Shown piece after piece: positions 5,970 to 14,393 of a stretch of DNA of 17,466 nt (positions are counted from its first letter, which is position 1; each line of letters opens with the position of its first letter). Source of the stretch: an uncultured bacterium (GTDB lineage Bacteria > Patescibacteriota > Minisyncoccia > Phycocordibacterales > UBA9973). The notes beneath the pieces are model-generated. The model was not told the DNA's origin and searched no databases. It was given only the letters and a program-made list of their open reading frames with translations. The DNA lies in contig CAIOXR010000094.1 of NCBI GenBank assembly GCA_903862375.1, forward strand, positions 1-17,466. Reading direction: 5' to 3'. Both the position numbers and the translations under genes were made by a program.

Positions 5970-7694
5970 ATGAATATTAAAATAATAGTATGTCAGAATT
6001 GTAAAAAGGATTTCATGATAGAACTTGATGATTTTTCTTTTTATGAAAAGATGAAAGTTCCAGCTCCGACCTTTTGTCCGGAGTGTAGATTGATTAGAAG
6101 ATTGGCTAGAAGGAATGAAAGAGTTTTTTACCACAGAATTTGTGAAAAATGTAATAAGAAAGTTATCTCTGTATTTTCTGAAGAATCAAAAATACATGTT
6201 TATTGCTCTCCATGCTGGACTAGTGATTCATGGGATGGGACTTCGTATGGAGTAGATTTTGATTCATCTATAATTTTCCTAAAACAATTAAATGATTTGT
6301 TTCACCAAGTTCCAATGATGAATTTATTCACTTTATATACAACGATGGTTAATTCAGACTTTACGAATATGGTTTCATGGTTGAAGAATTGTTATATGGT
6401 AACTTATAGTGATTATGGAGAGAATTTAATTTACGGAAGTTTTGTGAATCACAGTCGGGATAGTGTTGATAATCTAATGTGCAAAGAGATTGAATTGTGT
6501 TATGAAACTATAAATTGTAGTAAGTGTTACAAAGCTTTTTATTCTATTGATTGTGAAAGTTGTAGTGATATCTGGTTCTCAAGAAATTGTACTGGATGCA
6601 ATAATTGTTTCGGTTGTATAAATTTGAGAAATAAAAGTTATTATATTTTTAATCAACCATATTCTAAAGAAGAATATGAGAATAAAATTAAAGAATATTT
6701 GCCATTAAATAAAGAAAACATAAATATAATAAATGGATTAAGTAGAGAATTGTTATTAAAATCTCCACAGAAGTATATGCATGGCTGGCGTAATGTTGAT
6801 TCATATGGAGATTATCTGAATGATACGAAGAATGCCAAGAGGTGTTTCATTGGTTTTAATATTGAAGATTCTAAGTTCTGTAGCTTTGTTACTGGAAAGA
6901 TGACAGATACTTATGACTTTGTAAATTTTGGTGAAAGTTCATCTCTTATGTATGAAGTTTTACAAGGAGGAAATCAGTCTACCAATAACCGTATGTGTCA
7001 GTGGGCTATAACAAATTGTAGTAATTTAGAATATTGTTTATTCTGTGAGAATTCGCAGGATTTATTTGGCTGTGTAGGCTTGAAGAAACATCAGTATTGT
7101 ATTTTGAATAAACAATACACCAAAGAAGAATATTTTATTTTAAGAGAAAAAATAATTAAACATATGAATGAAATGCCTTATGTAGATGAAGTAGGGAATA
7201 TTTACAAGTATGGTGAATTTTTCCCTATAGAAGGAAGTCCTTTTAGTTACAATGATACGACAGCTCAAGAATTTTTCCCTTTGAGTAAAGAAGAAGCCTT
7301 AAAAAATGGATATAAATGGCACGATAAAGAAAATCGTAACTATGTAGTTGATATTAAAAATAAAGATTTACCAGAAGATATTCTTAATGTAAATGATGAT
7401 ATTTTAGGGAAAGTTATAGAGTGCTCACATACTGGAAGTTGTAATCATCAATGTACAGAAGCATATAAAATCATTTCTGAAGAATTAGCTTTCTATAAGC
7501 GCATGAATTTACCTATTCCACGATTATGTCCGAATTGTAGACATTATGAACGCTTAGCACAGAGAAATCCTATGAAGCTTTGGCATAGGTCTTGTATGAA
7601 AGAAGGATGTAATAATGAATTTGAAACTTCATATTCTCCAGAAAGAGAAGAAATTGTGTATTGTGAGAAATGTTATCAGCAGGAAGTAGTATAA
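5970..7694 (+). CDS. Large Cys-rich protein with Zn ribbons at both ends (paralog 1)
   Basis: Function unknown. The 574 residues contain about 36 Cys. The N-terminal double zinc ribbon uses C8/C11/C36/C39 and C58/C61/C79/C82, with the conserved core DDFSFYEKMKVPAP. A C-terminal copy of the same domain (C491/C495/C520/C523, C542/C547/C565/C568) keeps the 25-residue spacing between Cys pairs. Between them, two Cys-rich modules each end in a similar block: FGCINLRNKSYYIFNQPYSKEEY and FGCVGLKKHQYCILNKQYTKEEY. A linker KYGEFFP...YNDTTAQEFFPLSKEEA follows. No signal peptide or membrane segment is seen, so it is probably cytosolic. I recall similar uncharacterised proteins in Parcubacteria, sometimes with misleading enzyme names. 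It lies 37 nt before its paralog. Confidence 0.8.
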   Translation: MNIKIIVCQNCKKDFMIELDDFSFYEKMKVPAPTFCPECRLIRRLARRNERVFYHRICEKCNKKVISVFSEESKIHVYCSPCWTSDSWDGTSYGVDFDSSIIFLKQLNDLFHQVPMMNLFTLYTTMVNSDFTNMVSWLKNCYMVTYSDYGENLIYGSFVNHSRDSVDNLMCKEIELCYETINCSKCYKAFYSIDCESCSDIWFSRNCTGCNNCFGCINLRNKSYYIFNQPYSKEEYENKIKEYLPLNKENINIINGLSRELLLKSPQKYMHGWRNVDSYGDYLNDTKNAKRCFIGFNIEDSKFCSFVTGKMTDTYDFVNFGESSSLMYEVLQGGNQSTNNRMCQWAITNCSNLEYCLFCENSQDLFGCVGLKKHQYCILNKQYTKEEYFILREKIIKHMNEMPYVDEVGNIYKYGEFFPIEGSPFSYNDTTAQEFFPLSKEEALKNGYKWHDKENRNYVVDIKNKDLPEDILNVNDDILGKVIECSHTGSCNHQCTEAYKIISEELAFYKRMNLPIPRLCPNCRHYERLAQRNPMKLWHRSCMKEGCNNEFETSYSPEREEIVYCEKCYQQEVV

Positions 7695-7731
7695 TTCTTC
7701 TTAAGAATAGGTAAGACAATTCTGAATAAAT

Positions 7732-9501
7732 ATGGAATACCATCCCCAAAATAAAATATGTCAGAATTGTAAAGGAAACTTCGTAATAGAACCCGACGAT
7801 TTTTCTTTTTATGAGAAGATTAAAGTTCCTTCTCCTACATGGTGTCCAGAGTGTAGATTTCAAAGAAGGTGTCTTATTCGTAATGAAAGGAAATTGTTTA
7901 GAAACATTGATATGGTTACAGGTAAGTCTATACTGTCATTGTTCCCACCTGAAGCTAAGTTTCCAATATATGATGATAGTTATTGGGCAAGTGATAACTG
8001 GGATCCATTTTCTTATGGTGTAGATTTTGATAAATCAAGACCTTTTCTTTCTCAACTTTATGAGTTGAATCTAAAAGTACCCCGTGCTCGCTCTAGTGTT
8101 ATAAATATGATAAATAGTGAGTATTCAGCGAATGCAGCTGATTTGAAAGATTGTTATCTTATTTTTAACTCAGCTTTTTCTGAAAATTGTGCGTATGGAA
8201 ATGCAGTAGATTATAGTAAGAATTGTTTTGATAATTCTCATCTTAATTCTTCTGAAAAATGCTATGAGTCATTTTGGCTTACAAAATGTTATGATACGCA
8301 TTTTTCATCTCAATGTGAGGAATGTGTGTCAGTATGGTTTTCTAAGAATTGCCAAGGGTGCACAAACTGTTTTGGTTGTGTAAATTTAAGAAATAAATCA
8401 TATTATTTTTTCAATAAACAATTATCACGAGATGAGTATTTATTAAAAATCAATTCACTAAATCTTTTTAAATGGTCATCTGTAGAAGATATGCGAAACG
8501 AGGCAAATAATTTCTGGGTAGATTATCCTGTAAAATATTTTCAAGGATTAAAGAATCAATCTTGTAGTGGAGAATATATAAGTAATTCGAAGAATGTTCG
8601 TCATAGTTATTTAGTAAGAGGAGGCGAAGATTTAACATATGTTTACTATGGTCAAATTCCTCCTTTTAAAGATTCTATGGATGTCATTGTCGGGGGTGAT
8701 AATAGCGAGCTTATATATGAATCAACAACTTGTGGATGGAATTCATCTCAGATTCGTTTCTGTTGGGAGTGTTGGGATGGTGGTATTGATTTTGAATATA
8801 GTATGTTTTGTGGCAAAAGGGCAAATCATGTTTTTGGCAGTGTTAGTATAAGAAGTGGTGAATATGTAATTTTAAATAAGAAATATTCGAAAGAAGAATT
8901 TTACAAACTTCGGGATGAGATTCGTAAACATATGGATGAAATACCTTTTATAGATAAAAAAGGAAGAGTATATAAATACGGTGAATTCTTTCCACCTGAA
9001 TTCTCTCCTTATGCATATAATGATACGATAGCTCAAGAGCACTTTCCTCTTTCAAAAGAAGAAATAATAAATTATGGTGCAAATTGGTATGAAGTTCCTA
9101 AAAGTGAATATGAAACAACTATGAAATCTATCGATATCTCTGATGATATCAATGACGTATCAGAGAGTATCTTGAAAGAGATTATATCCTGTGAGAAATG
9201 TAACCGAGCTTATAAAATAATACCAGAAGAATTACAATTTCTAAAACAGAATAATTTACCAATTCCACATTATTGTATAAATTGTCGTCACGATTTGCGT
9301 ATTTCTCAAAGAAATAAAAGTAAACTTTACAAGAGGCAGTGTTGCTGTGACGGATTATGTTCATCAAACGGTAAGTACACAAATGATGTAGAACATTTTC
9401 ATGGAAAAAGTAAATGCCAGAATGAATTTGAAACTTCATATTCTCCAGATAGACCTGAGATAGTATATTGTGAGAAATGTTATCAGCAAGAAGTGTGCTA
9501 A
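7732..9501 (+). CDS. Large Cys-rich protein with Zn ribbons (paralog 2)
   Basis: Function unknown. The 589 residues contain about 32 Cys and have the same order of parts as paralog 1: N-terminal ribbon (C10/C13/C38/C41), Cys-rich module ending FGCVNLRNKSYYFFNKQLSRDEY, a second module ending YVILNKKYSKEEF, the linker KYGEFFPPEFSPYAYNDT, and a C-terminal ribbon. Two differences stand out. The second half of the N-terminal ribbon has lost all four Cys (DMVTGKS... and IYDDSYW replace the CxxC pairs). The C-terminal ribbon carries an insert with QCCCDGLC and a His-containing loop. The ends are much closer to paralog 1 than the middle is. The start at 7732 (AAATATG) aligns well with paralog 1. No signal peptide is seen. 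Confidence 0.8.
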   Translation: MEYHPQNKICQNCKGNFVIEPDDFSFYEKIKVPSPTWCPECRFQRRCLIRNERKLFRNIDMVTGKSILSLFPPEAKFPIYDDSYWASDNWDPFSYGVDFDKSRPFLSQLYELNLKVPRARSSVINMINSEYSANAADLKDCYLIFNSAFSENCAYGNAVDYSKNCFDNSHLNSSEKCYESFWLTKCYDTHFSSQCEECVSVWFSKNCQGCTNCFGCVNLRNKSYYFFNKQLSRDEYLLKINSLNLFKWSSVEDMRNEANNFWVDYPVKYFQGLKNQSCSGEYISNSKNVRHSYLVRGGEDLTYVYYGQIPPFKDSMDVIVGGDNSELIYESTTCGWNSSQIRFCWECWDGGIDFEYSMFCGKRANHVFGSVSIRSGEYVILNKKYSKEEFYKLRDEIRKHMDEIPFIDKKGRVYKYGEFFPPEFSPYAYNDTIAQEHFPLSKEEIINYGANWYEVPKSEYETTMKSIDISDDINDVSESILKEIISCEKCNRAYKIIPEELQFLKQNNLPIPHYCINCRHDLRISQRNKSKLYKRQCCCDGLCSSNGKYTNDVEHFHGKSKCQNEFETSYSPDRPEIVYCEKCYQQEVC

Positions 9502-9538
9502 TAAATTTAGATAACATCTGTGTGATAGGAAATTTAGT

Positions 9539-9567
9539 TTGATTATATTAGGATTATGGGCTAGTAT
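9539..9567 (+). promoter_or_regulatory. Promoter of map, near-leaderless
   Basis: TTGATT (9539-9544), a 17-nt spacer and TAGTAT (9562-9567) lie 7 nt before the ATG at 9575. The spacer length is ideal, and the predicted start point coincides with the start codon. Confidence 0.5.
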
Positions 9568-9574
9568 TATATAT

Positions 9575-10342
9575 ATGTCAGTTATAATTAAAACACCAGA
9601 ACAAATTAAAATAATAAGAGAGGGAGGGAAGATACTAGCAAAGGTTTTAGATAAGGTTGCAAAGAAAGTGGCTCCTGGTATTTCTACTCATGATTTAGAC
9701 AAATATACTTTTGATATTATAAAAGAAGAAGAAGCGACACCTGCATTCTTAAATTATCGACCAGAAGGAGCACCGAAAGCTTTCCCTGCCTCTATCTGTA
9801 TATCAGTGAACAATGAGATAGTACACGGTATCCCTCTTAAAACTCGTATTCTTAAAGAAGGGGATATAGTTTCTTTGGATCTTGGTATTAAGTATAAAGG
9901 ACTTTTTACGGATCATGCTGTCACAGTCCCCGTAGGAACTATTTCAAAGAAAGACCAGCAACTCTTAAATGATACAAAAAAAGCCCTAGAAATAGGCATA
10001 ATGGCAGCTTGTGGAGGTGCTACAGTCGGAGATATCGGTCATGCGATAGAATCATTTGTAGATAAAAGGTATGGGATAGTCAGAGAGCTAGCCGGACACG
10101 GAGTTGGAGTGAAGATTCACGAAGACCCTTATATACCGAACTATGGAAAAGCGGGGAAAGGACAGAAGCTCATACCGGGAATGATCGTGGCTATAGAGCC
10201 AATGCTAAACATAGGTAAAGCAGGTATCGTAAGTGCCTCTGATGATTGGACTATTAAAACTACCGATGGCAAACGCTCCGCACACTTCGAGCATACTATC
10301 CTCATCACTGAAGGTGAAGCTGAAATTTTAACTAAAATTTAA
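9575..10342 (+). CDS. map: Methionine aminopeptidase, type I
   Basis: It removes the N-terminal Met from new proteins. Starting at 9575 gives 255 residues, beginning MSVIIKTPEQIKIIREGGKI like other type I enzymes. A TTG 36 nt upstream would add 12 hydrophobic residues but lies in the promoter, so I reject it. All five metal ligands are present: D102 (SLDLG), D113 (FTDHA), H175 (GHGVG), E208 (AIEPM) and E239 (FEHT). H84 (NNEIVHGIP) and H182 are also conserved. In many bacteria map follows adk directly; here two kinase/Zn-ribbon transcription units lie between secY and map, and infA does not follow. Confidence 0.93.
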   Translation: MSVIIKTPEQIKIIREGGKILAKVLDKVAKKVAPGISTHDLDKYTFDIIKEEEATPAFLNYRPEGAPKAFPASICISVNNEIVHGIPLKTRILKEGDIVSLDLGIKYKGLFTDHAVTVPVGTISKKDQQLLNDTKKALEIGIMAACGGATVGDIGHAIESFVDKRYGIVRELAGHGVGVKIHEDPYIPNYGKAGKGQKLIPGMIVAIEPMLNIGKAGIVSASDDWTIKTTDGKRSAHFEHTILITEGEAEILTKI

Positions 10343-10372
10343 TTATTTCTTCTCCGTTTGTACTTATTGTAG

Positions 10373-10378
10373 TATAAT
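10373..10378 (+). promoter_or_regulatory. -10 box of the ATPase gene, leaderless spacing
   Basis: A perfect TATAAT is followed by ATTTTT and the ATG at 10385, again 6 nt. The -35 region is poor. Confidence 0.5.
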
Positions 10379-10384
10379 ATTTTT

Positions 10385-13117
10385 ATGGAAAAATTTAATT
10401 TTAATGATGTCCCTAAATTTAAAAGTGCAGAAGAAGAACTCGCATATTTACGTGCGCATTTAGCTGAAAAAGAGAAAGAATTAAATAGAAATGGAATAGA
10501 AGTTAACAAAGAGAATATTGCTCATGGTGTAATTTCTGAATATCGCAAATATCAACCAGAAGATGTGATGCATAAAAGTGCAGTGATGGATGTAAAAGAA
10601 AAAGAAAGTCTTGTACTTCGATTAAAGCCTGAGGCTCATGATGCTAAAATGGAAGAATTATTAGCATTACTTTTAGATAAAGGAATTTCTAATGCTCTAT
10701 CGGTAGTAGCTAGTATGAATAATCCTCATCTTGATGATGATTTTCATAGATTTTTAGTTCAATATTTGTACACGACGCATAAAATTCCTGGACTTAAGGA
10801 AGGTACTCCACTATTTAAGTCTTTAGATATGATACTTTATGAAGTTACACTTCCTGATTCAGATGATGAAGAAAAAAATAAAAAAGGATTGAAAGAACTA
10901 CTCTCTGCAATGGAGCAATTCTATGCTGGAATGCATTCAATAGGAGAAGGAAGAGAAAATTATAATAGGAATCACTTTACCCTTGAGATCGCTTTATCTG
11001 AAGGATCTGATAGTTTTGTTTTTTATGCATCTGTACCTAGTAAAAAGTCTGAGCTCTTTGAAAAGCAGTTACTTGGTGTTCACTTGAATGCGAAATTAAT
11101 AGAAGTACCAGATGATTATAATATTTTTTCTGAAAATAGTTATATATCTGGTTCATATGCAAGTCTTGCACACCACGAAGTTTACCCTATAAAGCTTTAT
11201 GATAATATTGATCATGATCCTTTGAATATTATCTTAAACGTTCTTACTAAAATGAAGAAGCATGGAGAAGGAGCTTCTATACAGTATTCTATCTGTCCAG
11301 AGGATGAAGATATTATGAGAAAGTTTCATATTATTCATGCAGATGTGAAAGATGGTATGTCTGTTCGTACCGCTTCAAGCATGACTCGTCAAATTACAAA
11401 AGAATTTAAAAACATTGCATCTGAATTATTTTTTGGTTCTTCTAAAAAGAAAGAAGAAAAGAAAGTGAATGACAAAGCCGTCGAGTATATTGGTGAGAAA
11501 TTGAAAAGTACAGTTATGGCTACAAATATTAGAATTATATCTTCTGCAGAATCAGAAGATAGATCAAAACAAATATTATCTGAGATAGAATCTTCTTTTA
11601 ATCAATTCACAGAGGCAGATAGGAATGGTTTTAACTTTAATCATCCAAAAGGCTCAGATCTCAACCATTTCATTCATGATTTTTCTTATAGAACATTTTC
11701 AGATGATTATTCAATGCCGTTAAATTTAAAAGAGCTTGCAACTATATTTCACTTTCCGAATGGAATTGTTTCTCCACAACTTAAACAACTTAAGGCAGGT
11801 GATTCTCCAGCTCCTATGGAAATGGGTGGTGAAGGAATTCTTCTTGGAATAAATACTTATAGAGGAAAAGAAACGGAGATAAGGATGAGTCGTGAAGATA
11901 GAATGCGTCATATGTATGTGATAGGTCAGACAGGAACAGGTAAAACGACGATTCTTAAGAATATGATAGCTCAGGATATAAAGAATGGGGATGGTTGTTG
12001 TTTTATTGATCCACACGGAAGTGATATACAAGATATCCTAAGTTATGTCCCTAAAGAGCGTATTGATGATGTTATTTACTTTGATCCTGCATATACTGCT
12101 CGTCCGATGGGTCTAAATATGCTCGAGTATGATCCAAAATATCCAGAGCAAAAGACTTTCGTAGTGAACGAGCTTATGAGTATTTTCAATAAACTTTTTG
12201 ATATGAAGGCTGGGGGTGGTGCTATGTTTGAACAGTATTTTAGGAATAGTGCATTTTTGGTGATGGAGGACCCAGAGTCAGGGTGTACCTTACTTGAGAT
12301 TACTCGTGTACTAGGAGACAAAGCATTTCGTGATATGAAATTAGCAAAATGTAAGAATCCGATTATTCGAGAATTCTGGGTAGGAGCTGAGAAAACGACA
12401 GGAGATCAGTCACTTGCAAACTTTGTACCGTATATTTCTTCAAAATTCGATAATTTCATATCAAATGATATTATGCGGCCAGTTGTTCTTCAAGAGAAGT
12501 CCGTATTTAATTTCCGTGAGATTATGGATAATAAGAAGATACTCTTAGTGAATCTTTCCAAAGGAAGACTTGGAGATATAAATGCGAATCTCATAGGTCT
12601 TCTTCTTGTAGGAAAGATACAGATGGCAGCACTTTCACGTGTAGATATGTATGGTAAAAAGATGAATGACTTTTATCTTTATATCGACGAGTTCCAGAAC
12701 GTGACTACAGACTCGATCGCTTCTATTCTTTCTGAAGCACGTAAATATCGTTTATCTTTAACTGTTGCCCATCAGTACATTTCTCAGCTAGAAGAGAAGA
12801 TAAGAGATGCAGTTTTCGGCAACGTAGGATCGATGGCTATATATCGTATTAGTTCTGAGGATGCAAACTACGTCGAACCAAAGTTCAAGCCTACATTTAA
12901 TGCAAGTGATATTATGAAGCTCGATAACTTTAACTCATATGTCAAAATGCTTGTAGGTGGTGTACCTGTAAAGCCATTCAGTATGACTTCTCACTGGAGT
13001 TTAACTCCAAAAGGGAATGCAGAGATTGTAGATAAAATAAAAGAACTTTCATATCTAAAGTATGGCCGTTTACGTGAAGAAGTAGAAGAAGAAATAATGG
13101 AGAAGTATAGACAGTAG
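10385..13117 (+). CDS. VirB4/VirD4-like (TraC/HerA family) DNA-translocase-type ATPase
   Basis: The 910 residues have an N-terminal half without a motif I recognise, including a charged helix-forming stretch near 15-45 and a Lys/Glu-rich linker near 355-365. The C-terminal AAA-like motor has Walker A at 514-522 (GQTGTGKTT), an acidic FIDPHG strand just after it, and Walker B at 763-769 (DFYLYIDE, acidic pair D768/E769), then a TVAHQYISQL sensor-like segment. This is the organisation of the DNA-pumping ATPases of conjugation and type IV secretion. No membrane segment is obvious. No other secretion gene lies nearby. Parcubacteria often carry such ATPases, thought to act with pili or DNA uptake, but the role here is an inference. 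NUDIX follows after 15 nt. Confidence 0.8.
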   Translation: MEKFNFNDVPKFKSAEEELAYLRAHLAEKEKELNRNGIEVNKENIAHGVISEYRKYQPEDVMHKSAVMDVKEKESLVLRLKPEAHDAKMEELLALLLDKGISNALSVVASMNNPHLDDDFHRFLVQYLYTTHKIPGLKEGTPLFKSLDMILYEVTLPDSDDEEKNKKGLKELLSAMEQFYAGMHSIGEGRENYNRNHFTLEIALSEGSDSFVFYASVPSKKSELFEKQLLGVHLNAKLIEVPDDYNIFSENSYISGSYASLAHHEVYPIKLYDNIDHDPLNIILNVLTKMKKHGEGASIQYSICPEDEDIMRKFHIIHADVKDGMSVRTASSMTRQITKEFKNIASELFFGSSKKKEEKKVNDKAVEYIGEKLKSTVMATNIRIISSAESEDRSKQILSEIESSFNQFTEADRNGFNFNHPKGSDLNHFIHDFSYRTFSDDYSMPLNLKELATIFHFPNGIVSPQLKQLKAGDSPAPMEMGGEGILLGINTYRGKETEIRMSREDRMRHMYVIGQTGTGKTTILKNMIAQDIKNGDGCCFIDPHGSDIQDILSYVPKERIDDVIYFDPAYTARPMGLNMLEYDPKYPEQKTFVVNELMSIFNKLFDMKAGGGAMFEQYFRNSAFLVMEDPESGCTLLEITRVLGDKAFRDMKLAKCKNPIIREFWVGAEKTTGDQSLANFVPYISSKFDNFISNDIMRPVVLQEKSVFNFREIMDNKKILLVNLSKGRLGDINANLIGLLLVGKIQMAALSRVDMYGKKMNDFYLYIDEFQNVTTDSIASILSEARKYRLSLTVAHQYISQLEEKIRDAVFGNVGSMAIYRISSEDANYVEPKFKPTFNASDIMKLDNFNSYVKMLVGGVPVKPFSMTSHWSLTPKGNAEIVDKIKELSYLKYGRLREEVEEEIMEKYRQ

Positions 13118-13132
13118 AATATAAAATATATT

Positions 13133-13657
13133 ATGGATGAAAATGAAGAAATTCTGGAATTTGGAATAAAAAGAGAAAATGAAGAACGTCGTGATGGAGG
13201 TTGTTCTGTTGTATTTGACCCAGAGACACAAAGATATGGAGCCTATCTAAATTTAAGGAATAATAAAATGGGTTTGTTTGGAGGTGGATTTGATGAAGGT
13301 GAAGATGAAAAGACAGGTGTATTAAGGGAGCTTGTTGAAGAAAGTGGTCTTATTGATTTTCTTCATATTGAACGAGTTGGTAAAGTTTTTACACATTATT
13401 ATAATAGCAATAAAGATGTGAATAGGGTTGCATATGCAACTTGTTTTTTGGTAATTTTAAATAGTAAGAATAGACAAGATGCTAAACTTGAAGAACATGA
13501 GAAGTTTGAGCTAGTGTGGGTTACAAAAGATGAAATAGTTAACCATTGGAATCTTCATAATAAGAATAAGGATTTCGATCATTGGATATATCTTATGGGT
13601 AAAGCAGTATCGAAAGCCGTAGAGTTGGGTCATGATAAGACAAGTATTATAACATAA
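13133..13657 (+). CDS. NUDIX hydrolase
   Basis: The 174 residues contain a complete Nudix box: G51-x5-E57-x7-R65-E66-L-x-E69-E70-x-G72-L73, which binds the metal and hydrolyses nucleoside-diphosphate-linked substrates. GLFGGGFDEGED precedes it as usual. A C-terminal helical part (FDHWIYLMGKAVSKAVELG) may form a cap. The substrate cannot be told from sequence; candidates are oxidised dNTPs, NDP-sugars or Np(n)N. It starts 15 nt after the ATPase and probably shares its transcript. Confidence 0.85.
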   Translation: MDENEEILEFGIKRENEERRDGGCSVVFDPETQRYGAYLNLRNNKMGLFGGGFDEGEDEKTGVLRELVEESGLIDFLHIERVGKVFTHYYNSNKDVNRVAYATCFLVILNSKNRQDAKLEEHEKFELVWVTKDEIVNHWNLHNKNKDFDHWIYLMGKAVSKAVELGHDKTSIIT

Positions 13658-13718
13658 GCATAAATTAGTATTTTGGATATATGTAAAAATATGTTAATAT
13701 AAGCATATTATTATATTT

Positions 13719-13756
13719 TGCTATAATTTAATATAGCTTTAATTTTTTTATTTATT
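13719..13756 (+). promoter_or_regulatory. Overlapping extended -10 and terminator-like hairpin before ndk
   Basis: TGCTATAAT (13719-13727) is a good extended -10, giving a start point near 13734 and a 23-nt leader for ndk without SD. The same bases form a hairpin, GCTATA/TATAGC (13720-13725 / 13732-13737), followed by a T-rich run up to the ATG, which would fit a weak terminator for the ATPase-NUDIX unit. Either or both uses are possible. Confidence 0.4.
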
Positions 13757-14341
13757 ATGAAGCATCCAAAAGAAGAAAGAACATATGTGATGATTAAACC
13801 AGATGGAGTTAGAAAAGGTTTAATTGGTGAAGTTATTAGACGCATAGAACAAAGAGATTTAAAAATTGTGGCAATAGAGATGTCTTCACCATTACTTGAA
13901 CAAATGGATAATCATTATCCAAAGAATGAAGAATGGATTACTCGTCTTGGAGTAAAAACGATGAAGACATATGAGAAATATGGTTATGATGCAATGCTTG
14001 ATTTCGGTACTACTGATCCAGCAAATATTGGTCCAGAAGTTCGTAAATGGTTAATAAGTTTTATGATGAGCGCGCCAATAGTGAAAATGGTAGTTCAAGG
14101 TTTGCATGCAGTTGATATAGTTCGTAAATTAGCAGGTGATACTCTTCCATTTCAAGCTGCAGTTGGAACAATTCGTGGAGATTTTTCAATAGATAGTCCA
14201 GTCCTTGCGAATAAAGAGAAGAGAGCCGTTATGAATATAGTTCACTGTTCTGAAACACCAGAAGAAGCAGAACATGAAATAAAACATTGGTTTGGAGAAA
14301 GTGTTATACATGAATATAAAAGGTTTGGAGTTGATGAATAA
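13757..14341 (+). CDS. ndk: Nucleoside diphosphate kinase, long form
   Basis: It transfers phosphate from NTP to NDP through a phospho-His. The N-terminus YVMIKPDGVRKGLIGEVIRR, GTIRGDFSIDS with R140, and the catalytic site NIVHCSE with H163 are all present. At 194 residues it is about 45-50 longer than E. coli NDK. The extra part is an insert of roughly 35-40 residues at about 55-92 (EEWITRLGVKTMKTYEKYGYDAM...). I know this longer form from CPR and some archaea, so the insert is probably genuine. It is flanked upstream by its own promoter and downstream by a long palindrome. Confidence 0.9.
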   Translation: MKHPKEERTYVMIKPDGVRKGLIGEVIRRIEQRDLKIVAIEMSSPLLEQMDNHYPKNEEWITRLGVKTMKTYEKYGYDAMLDFGTTDPANIGPEVRKWLISFMMSAPIVKMVVQGLHAVDIVRKLAGDTLPFQAAVGTIRGDFSIDSPVLANKEKRAVMNIVHCSETPEEAEHEIKHWFGESVIHEYKRFGVDE

Positions 14342-14388
14342 TTAATATAACATAAATCCCCTTTTAAGGGGATTTATGTTATATTAAT
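14341..14388 (+). terminator. 48-nt near-perfect palindrome after ndk
   Basis: Positions 14341-14363 are exactly complementary to 14366-14388: 23 bp, interrupted only by TT at the centre. The top of the stem is CCCCTT/AAGGGG. It starts on the last base of the ndk stop and probably acts as a bidirectional terminator, although it lacks a classical T-run. Its right arm contains TATTAA (14382-14387), exactly 6 nt before the next ATG, so it may also hold the -10 of the CYTH gene. Confidence 0.7.
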
Positions 14389-14393
14389 TATAT

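Noticed and set aside
7696..7731. TTCTTAAGAA palindrome between the two Zn-ribbon genes as an operator or terminator
   Set aside because: It is only 10 bp, AT-rich, has no T-run and would be expected often by chance in this composition.
7811..8023. Plus-strand open frames inside the second Zn-ribbon gene (also 8639-8851)
   Set aside because: They are shifted readings of a clearly coding region and have no support of their own.
9539..9574. TTG start for map adding 12 residues (MIILGLWASIIY)
   Set aside because: The stretch coincides with a -35/-10 promoter, is hydrophobic and unlike the start of type I enzymes; ATG at 9575 gives a standard N-terminus.
13811..13950. Insert in NDK as a novel fusion
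   Set aside because: This long NDK form is known to me from CPR and some archaea, and the catalytic residues are intact.
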